Assembly (NCBI RefSeq): GCF_021462825.1
Contig: NZ_JAKEEB010000041.1
Location: forward strand, 1 to 50,069
DNA from: Streptomyces glomeratus
GTDB taxonomy: Bacteria > Actinomycetota > Actinomycetes > Streptomycetales > Streptomycetaceae
Reading direction: 5' to 3'
DNA: 50,069 nucleotides
In this document: positions 45,310 through 50,069 of the stretch, piece after piece
Position numbering within the stretch: the first letter of the stretch is position 1
Layout: the number at the start of each line of letters is the position of its first letter
Made by a program: the position numbers and the translations under genes
The notes under the pieces: model-generated
What the model saw: only the letters and a program-made list of their open reading frames with translations
The model's database searches: none
What the model was told of the DNA's origin: nothing

Positions 45310-45642
45310 TCACGCCCGGAACACGTGACGGCGGATCGCCGCGGCGTTGGAGAAGATCCGGATGCCGAGGACGACCACGACACCGGTCGACAGCTGCGCA
45401 CCGACCCCCAGCTTGTCGCCGAGGAACACGATCAGCGCCGCCACCACCACGTTCGACAGGAACGACACGACGAAGACCTTGTCGTCGAAGATGCCGTCGA
45501 GCATGGCCCGCAGGCCGCCGAAGACGGCGTCCAGCGCCGCCACGACGGCGATCGGGAGATAAGGCTCGACGACCGCCGGAACCTCGGGCCGGACCAGCAG
45601 GCCGACCACGACTCCGACGACGAGGCCCAGTACGGCGATCAC
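45310..45642 (-). CDS. sbp: DUF1290 small membrane protein (Sbp/Rv1824-like)
   Basis: 110 residues, three hydrophobic segments: IAVLGLVVGVVVGLLV, LPIAVVAALDAVFGGLRAML and VFVVSFLSNVVVAALIVFLGDKLGVGAQLSTGVVVVLGIRIFSNAA. Matches the small basic protein family next to DUF881 genes. GTG 45642 overlaps the upstream DUF881 stop (GTGA), and GAAGGG precedes it. The symbol follows Bacillus sbp, a family name only. Confidence 0.9.
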   Translation of the reverse strand: MIAVLGLVVGVVVGLLVRPEVPAVVEPYLPIAVVAALDAVFGGLRAMLDGIFDDKVFVVSFLSNVVVAALIVFLGDKLGVGAQLSTGVVVVLGIRIFSNAAAIRRHVFRA

Positions 45643-46526
45643 GATGTGCCCTTCCCTGTGCTCTGCTGTGCTGTACGTACGATCACACTTGGTGCTGCGG
45701 GCAGCCGGACGTCGGCCTCGGTGGCGATGCCTGTCCGGATCCCGTAGTTCTGCTGGAGCGCATGAAGGTACAGCCCGTCGGCGCTGTTCTGGAACCGGGT
45801 ACTCAGCCGCTGACCGTCCCCCACCGCGAGCACCGTGTACGGCGGCACCAGCGGCCTGTTGTCGACCAGTATCGCGTCGCCCGCGGCCCTGATCGCCGAC
45901 AGGGCCGTCAGCCGCTGTCCGTTGATCGCGATCGCTTCGGCCCCCGACTCCCACAGCCCGTTGACGACGCGCTGCATGTCACGGTCGCGCACGCGACCGG
46001 TGTCGGAGAAGCCGGAGGTCTCGCGGGGGTTGCCGTCACCGCCCGTGGTGGCTTCCTTGGCGTCGTTCACGACGAGCTTCACTCCGGGACCGTGCACGGC
46101 GACGGCGCCCGAGAGGATGCCCACCAGGTCGTCATCGCCGCCGTCGCTCTTCAGAGCCGCGCGCTGGCGTGCGCTCACGTCGTCGCGCAGCTTGTCGACC
46201 GTGGCCTCGAGCTTGTCCGCGGCCGCGGTCTCCCGCTGGATGCGGCCGATGAGTTCCTGACGCTCCTTGGCCACCGTCGGGGCCGCTATGCGGGCCTGTG
46301 CGGCGCCCACGGTCACCACGAGGGCGGCGAGCACAAGCCCGGCCGCGAGACCGAGCCTGGCCCGCACCGTCCGCGGCATACCGCCGGGGCCGTCGGCCTT
46401 CCGGGCTGCGGCCTCGGCGTATCCGTCGTCGAGGCTGTGATCCATGACATTGGTGAGCAACGACATGGAGGCGTCCGGACGCGACGGTCGCGTGGTTGTG
46501 CTCCGAACGGGGGGCGGCTGCGGCAT
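45639..46526 (-). CDS. DUF881-family membrane protein (second copy)
   Basis: About 295 residues. One membrane helix after MPRTVRARLG (LAAGLVLAALVVTVGAAQARI), a coiled coil (AKERQELIGRIQRETAAADKLEATVDKLRDDVSARQRAAL), and the DUF881 domain with GAVAVHGPGVKLVVNDAKE and ESGAEAIAINGQRLTALSAIR. Homologous to Rv1823. The start is unclear: ATG 46526, 46535 or 46466 all fit, none with a good SD. Starts the DUF881-DUF1290-DUF881 coupled run. Confidence 0.88.
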   Translation of the reverse strand: MPQPPPVRSTTTRPSRPDASMSLLTNVMDHSLDDGYAEAAARKADGPGGMPRTVRARLGLAAGLVLAALVVTVGAAQARIAAPTVAKERQELIGRIQRETAAADKLEATVDKLRDDVSARQRAALKSDGGDDDLVGILSGAVAVHGPGVKLVVNDAKEATTGGDGNPRETSGFSDTGRVRDRDMQRVVNGLWESGAEAIAINGQRLTALSAIRAAGDAILVDNRPLVPPYTVLAVGDGQRLSTRFQNSADGLYLHALQQNYGIRTGIATEADVRLPAAPSVIVRTAQQSTGKGTS

Positions 46527-46575
46527 GCCGCACATCGTCGCACGTCGTGCGCGATACCTCCGAACGGCCCCACCG

Positions 46576-46617
46576 GCGTGCCGGACAGGCCCCCTTGGAG
46601 ACACTTGTCCGGCACGC
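46576..46617 (-). terminator. Perfect 12-bp inverted repeat between the nucleotidyltransferase and DUF881 genes
   Basis: GCGTGCCGGACA (46576-46587) and TGTCCGGCACGC (46606-46617) with an 18-nt loop, lying 17 bases after the stop of the upstream gene. It could be a terminator or, given the 30-bp centre spacing, an operator for the DUF881 genes. There is no U tract. Confidence 0.55.
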
Positions 46618-46633
46618 GCGCGTGGTGGGTTTT

Positions 46634-49129
46634 TTACCGGCCGGCGCTGTCCACGACCGCCGACCACTCGTCCAGCAGTGCCTGCGCGGAAGCGTCGTCG
46701 GGGCCCTCGGCCCACAGGTGCGTGACGGCCTCGGCCGGGTCGGGCAGCACCAGCACCCACCGCCCGTCGGTCTCCACGACCCGCACGCCGTCGGTCGTGT
46801 CGACGAAGCGGTCCCCTGCGGCCTCCACGACCCGGCGCATCACCAGGCCCTTCACGGCCCAGGGAGTCGCGAGATCACGCTTGAGGACATGCGCCCGCGG
46901 AATCCGTGCGTCGATCTGGCTGAGCGTGAGCTGTGTGCGGGCCACCAGTCCGATGAGCCGCACGAAGGCGGCCGTCCCGTCGAAGACGCTGCTGAACTCG
47001 GGCACGATGAAACCGCCCCGCCCGTCTCCGCCGAAGATGGTCGACTCGTCCCTGCCCACGCGTGTGAGGTCGTCGGGCGAGGTGGTCGTCCACTCGACCT
47101 GCGTACCGTGGTACGCCGCCACCTGCTCGGCGATCCTCGTGGTGGTCACCGGCAGCGCCACCCGCCCGCTGCGCCGCTCGGCGGCCACCAGGTCGAGCAT
47201 CACCAGCAGCGCCCGGTCGTCCTCGACGATCTTCCCCTTCTCGTCCACGAGCGACAGGCGCTCGCCGACAGGGTCGAACCGCACACCGAAGGCGGCACGC
47301 GAGGACGCCACGATCTCACCGAGTCGCACGAGCCCCGAGCGCCGCGCCTCGGCGGACTCCGTGGGCCGGGACTCGTCGAGACCCGGGTTGATCGTCAGTG
47401 AGTCCACACCGAGCTTGCCGAGCAGGCTCGGCAGGACGAGTCCGGCGCTCCCGTTCGAGGCGTCCACGACGACCTTGAGGCCCGACTCCGCGATCCCCGA
47501 GGTGTCGACACTCCGCAGCAGAGAACCGGTGTACGAGTCGAAGACGCTGGACGGGAAGTACAGGTCGCCGATCTCACCGGGGAAGGCACGCCGGTACTCC
47601 TGACGCGCGAACACCCGGTCCAGCTTTCGCTGCCCGGCCTGCGACAGGTCGGCGCCCTGTCCGTCGAAGAACATGATGTCGACGGAATCCGGCACACCGG
47701 GAGACGTCCGGATCATGATCCCGCCGGCGCTGCCTCGCGCGGTCTGCTGCCGGGCGACGGGCAGCGGCACGTTCTCCAGATCGCGTACGTCGATGGCGCT
47801 GGCCTGGAGCGCGGAGATGACCGCACGCTTCAGCGCACGCGCGCCGCGGGAGTGGTCGCGGGCCGTGGTGACCGTGGACCCCTTCTTCAGCGTCGTGGCA
47901 TAGGCTCCGGCCAGCCGGACCGCCAGTTCCGGCGTGATCTCCACGTTCAGGATCCCGGACACGCCACGGGCGCCGAAGAGATGCGCCTGGCTCCGCGACT
48001 CCCAGATGACCGAGGTGTTGACGAACGCGCCGGCCTCGATGGTCTTGAACGGATAGACCCGGACATTGCCCTGCACGATCGATTCTTCACCGATGAGGCA
48101 TTCATCGCCGATGACGGCACCGTCCTCGATCCGGGCCGCCCGCATGATGTCGGTGTTCTTTCCCACCACACAGCCACGCAAATTGCTGTGCTGGCCGATG
48201 TACACGTTGTCGTGGACGACGGCCTTGTGCAGAAACGCCCCGCTCTTGACGACGACGTTCGAGCCGACGACGGTGTGCTCACGGATTTCGGCGCCGGCCT
48301 CGACCTTGGCGTAGTCACCGATGTAGAGCGGACCGCGCAGTACGGCGTCGGGGTGTACCTCCGCACCTTCCGCAACCCATACGCCGGGAGAGATCTCGAA
48401 GCCGTCGATCTCGACGTCGACCTTGCCTTCCAGGACGTCTGCCTGCGCCTTCACATAGCTCTCGTGGGTGCCGACGTCCTCCCAGTAGCCCTCGGCGACA
48501 TAGCCGTAGATCGGCTTGCCCTCCTTCATCAGCTGCGGAAAGACGTCGCCGGACCAGTCGACGGGCACATCCGGCTCGACGTAGTCGAAGACCTCGGGCT
48601 CCATGACGTAGATACCCGTGTTCACGGTGTCCGAGAAGACCTGGCCCCAGGTCGGCTTCTCGAGGAATCGCTCGACCTTTCCCTCTTCGTCGACGATCGT
48701 GATGCCGAATTCCAGCGGATTGGGCACCCGGGTCAGACAGACGGTGACCAGGGATCCCTTTTCCTTGTGGAAATTGATCAGATCGGTGAGGTCGAAGTCG
48801 GTCAGCGCATCACCGGAGATGACGAGGAAGGTGTCGTCCTTCAGTGCTTCCTCGGCGTTCTTGACACTCCCGGCGGTACCGAGTGGCTTCTCCTCATTGG
48901 CATAGGTGAGCTCCATCCCGAGCTCCTCGCCGTCACCGAAGTAGTTCTTGACCAGCGAGGCCAGAAATTGAACCGTGACGACGGTTTCGTTGAGCCCATG
49001 CCTTTTGAGCAGCCTCAGCACATGCTCCATGATCGGGCGGTTGGCCACGGGCAGGAGCGGTTTGGGCATGCTCGAGGTCATGGGGCGAAGGCGCGTGCCC
49101 TCGCCTCCGGCCATTACGACGGCCTTCAT
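46634..49129 (-). CDS. Sugar-1-phosphate nucleotidyltransferase fused to a degenerate phosphomannomutase domain
   Basis: 831 residues. N-terminal nucleotidyltransferase: GGEGTRLRPMTSSMPKPLLPVANRP (8-31, pyrophosphate-binding Arg and Lys), ISGDALTDFD (metal Asp), and EKPTWGQVFSDTVNTGIYVM. Left-handed beta-helix hexapeptides run about 250-370. The PMM/PGM-like part is about 385-831, but its active sites are altered: RTSPG in place of TASHNP (near 47700), FDPVGER in place of DGDADR (near 47270), GGDGRGG in place of GExSGH (near 47020). So GDP-mannose (or similar NDP-sugar) synthesis is plausible, mutase activity is not. ATG 49129 has GAGGAGGA upstream. Confidence 0.9.
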   Translation of the reverse strand: MKAVVMAGGEGTRLRPMTSSMPKPLLPVANRPIMEHVLRLLKRHGLNETVVTVQFLASLVKNYFGDGEELGMELTYANEEKPLGTAGSVKNAEEALKDDTFLVISGDALTDFDLTDLINFHKEKGSLVTVCLTRVPNPLEFGITIVDEEGKVERFLEKPTWGQVFSDTVNTGIYVMEPEVFDYVEPDVPVDWSGDVFPQLMKEGKPIYGYVAEGYWEDVGTHESYVKAQADVLEGKVDVEIDGFEISPGVWVAEGAEVHPDAVLRGPLYIGDYAKVEAGAEIREHTVVGSNVVVKSGAFLHKAVVHDNVYIGQHSNLRGCVVGKNTDIMRAARIEDGAVIGDECLIGEESIVQGNVRVYPFKTIEAGAFVNTSVIWESRSQAHLFGARGVSGILNVEITPELAVRLAGAYATTLKKGSTVTTARDHSRGARALKRAVISALQASAIDVRDLENVPLPVARQQTARGSAGGIMIRTSPGVPDSVDIMFFDGQGADLSQAGQRKLDRVFARQEYRRAFPGEIGDLYFPSSVFDSYTGSLLRSVDTSGIAESGLKVVVDASNGSAGLVLPSLLGKLGVDSLTINPGLDESRPTESAEARRSGLVRLGEIVASSRAAFGVRFDPVGERLSLVDEKGKIVEDDRALLVMLDLVAAERRSGRVALPVTTTRIAEQVAAYHGTQVEWTTTSPDDLTRVGRDESTIFGGDGRGGFIVPEFSSVFDGTAAFVRLIGLVARTQLTLSQIDARIPRAHVLKRDLATPWAVKGLVMRRVVEAAGDRFVDTTDGVRVVETDGRWVLVLPDPAEAVTHLWAEGPDDASAQALLDEWSAVVDSAGR

Positions 49130-49242
49130 GTCGGAAGCGTCCTCCTCTAAAAGACGACGGTCCAGCCGACTTCACCCGTCTAGATTGTCCCGCAGTTTCC
49201 CTGCGCGGGCCATCGAGCCACTGCGGCCGCCGATCGGCGAGC

Positions 49243-49851
49243 TCAACCGGCCTTGGCTTCCGCTCGGACAAGACGGCGGACCTGGACCACGTAGAGAACT
49301 CCTGCCCACCAGTACAGGGTTGTACCCCACCCGGCGAACGCCCATCCGAAAATAGCAGCGAGTGACGCGATCCATCCGCTTCCGTCACTGAGAAGCAGCA
49401 GCGGGAAGGCGTACATCAAGTTGAAGGTGGCAGCCTTCCCCAGGAAGTTCACCTGGGGCGGCGGGTACCCGTGTCGCCTGAGGATGCCCACCATCACCAA
49501 CAGGACCAGCTCGCGGGCCACGAGAACGCCGGTCAGCCACAGAGGCAGGATCCCGCGCCAGGTGAGGCCGACCAGCGTGGATGCGATGTAGAGCCGGTCG
49601 GCCGCGGGGTCGAGGAGCCGGCCGAGGCTGCTGATCTGGTTCCAGCGCCGGGCCAGCTTGCCGTCCAGATAGTCGCTGACTCCGCTCAGTACGAGCACGA
49701 GCAGCGCCCAGCCGTCGCTCTTCGGCCCGCCGAACTCGGGCCTGAGGATCAGCCACAGGAAGACGGGCACGCCGACGAGACGTGCCATGCTGAGGATGTT
49801 CGGGATGGTGAGGACCCGGTCTGTCTGGACACGGGTCTCTTGGACCTCCAC
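49243..49851 (-). CDS. pgsA: CDP-diacylglycerol-dependent phosphatidyltransferase (PgsA-type)
   Basis: 202 residues. The CDP-alcohol phosphatidyltransferase motif DX2DGX2ARX8GX3DX3D is complete in DYLDGKLARRWNQISSLGRLL with the final DPAAD. About five or six membrane helices. It transfers a phosphatidyl group from CDP-diacylglycerol to glycerol 3-phosphate or a related alcohol. GTG 49851 has AGGAGG 7 nt upstream and is preferred over ATG 49905, whose 18 extra residues read poorly. Homologous to mycobacterial pgsA2 (Rv1822). Confidence 0.92.
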   Translation of the reverse strand: MEVQETRVQTDRVLTIPNILSMARLVGVPVFLWLILRPEFGGPKSDGWALLVLVLSGVSDYLDGKLARRWNQISSLGRLLDPAADRLYIASTLVGLTWRGILPLWLTGVLVARELVLLVMVGILRRHGYPPPQVNFLGKAATFNLMYAFPLLLLSDGSGWIASLAAIFGWAFAGWGTTLYWWAGVLYVVQVRRLVRAEAKAG

Positions 49852-49951
49852 CCGGGGGCCTCCTGCGGAAAACGAGCCAACGATGCCCCCTGACCCTACC
49901 CGCATGGTTCGCGCCGCGGTGCAGAGGGGGTCGAAACTTCGCGCTGAACGC

Positions 49952-49987
49952 AGAAAGCCCCCGTGCCGACTGGCACGGGGGCTTTCT
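49952..49987 (-). terminator. rRNA operon terminator
   Basis: A perfect 16-bp stem, AGAAAGCCCCCGTGCC and its complement, with a GACT loop on the plus strand, starts 9 bases beyond the 5S 3' end in the direction of rRNA transcription. It should insulate pgsA. Confidence 0.92.
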
Positions 49988-49995
49988 CAAGAATT

Positions 49996-50069
49996 GTTCG
50001 GCGGTGTCCTACTCTCCCACAGGGTCCCCCCTGCAGTACCATCGGCGCTGTAAGGCTTAGCTTCCGGGT
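49996..50069 (-). rRNA. rrf: 5S rRNA, 3' part (truncated by the window end)
   Basis: The minus strand reads ACCCGGAAGCTAAGCCTTAC at the window edge, then AGCGCCGATGGTACTGCAGG and ends GGGAGAGTAGGACACCGCCG plus AAC. This is the 3' two thirds of a high-GC actinobacterial 5S rRNA. The rest of the operon lies to the right. Confidence 0.95.

Noticed and set aside
46634..49129. Active bifunctional phosphomannomutase/guanylyltransferase
   Set aside because: The mutase motifs are altered at serine-loop, metal-binding and phosphate-binding positions, so the bifunctional label would mislead.
49852..49905. Upstream ATG start of pgsA
   Set aside because: GTG 49851 has AGGAGG at 7 nt, and the extra 18 residues show no conserved features.

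Overview
The window looks like Streptomyces chromosome (very high GC, frequent GTG starts, strong G/C third-position bias, Streptomyces-type tuf3, uppP, lnt, DUF5999 and FHA genes). Bases 1-120 are almost pure G/C homopolymer and look like an assembly end artefact. The right edge enters the 3' end of a 5S rRNA gene on the minus strand, next to an rRNA-type terminator. I saw no transposase, integrase, phage gene, CRISPR array or tRNA. It is mostly stable core chromosome with a few accessory or decaying patches.

Layout. 0.1-5.6 kb: divergent EF-Tu (tuf3), AlkD-like repair protein, TVP38 membrane protein, thiolase divergent from an HxlR regulator, and a VOC protein with an in-frame 24-bp repeat. 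6-12.5 kb: uppP, small and secreted proteins, an NTF2-like protein, lnt overlapping a Gfo/Idh/MocA oxidoreductase tail to tail, a lipoprotein and a helical-repeat protein. 12.6-18 kb: ung, an orphan family 5 solute-binding lipoprotein, an SDR/FabG pair, and a HipA-like kinase coupled to a DUF3037 protein. 18-25 kb: Rieske lipoprotein, Cys-less isochorismatase-like protein, FMN split-barrel proteins, LysR divergent from a DMT exporter, and MocR divergent from two coupled split-barrel proteins. 25-28 kb: two EamA/DMT transporters separated by a candidate 13-residue leader peptide and a hairpin, downstream of a Clp-N-like gene. 28-35.8 kb: SRPBCC, PadR, VOC, a decayed gene, PhzF, a CPBP protease, a GCS2 ligase and two small Streptomyces proteins.

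35.9-50 kb is the most coherent block: gcvP behind a tandem glycine riboswitch, PRC-barrel, dinB, then MerR, DUF151, MerR, FHA (GarA-like), DUF881, DUF1290, DUF881, a large nucleotidyltransferase/pseudo-phosphomannomutase, and pgsA. The gene order matches the mycobacterial pgsA2-Rv1823-1825-gcvH-garA-Rv1828-1830-gcvB locus, but gcvH is missing and the sugar nucleotidyltransferase is inserted.

No wholly new multi-gene system is obvious. The observations most worth a second look are the degenerate mutase domain, the leader peptide between the DMT genes, the HipA/DUF3037 pair, the Cys-less isochorismatase-like protein, the MocR/PPOX/PaiB cluster, coding minisatellites, and three convergent gene pairs whose stop codons share one CTAG. 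Start codons were chosen from ribosome-binding sites or leaderless TANNNT boxes where visible.
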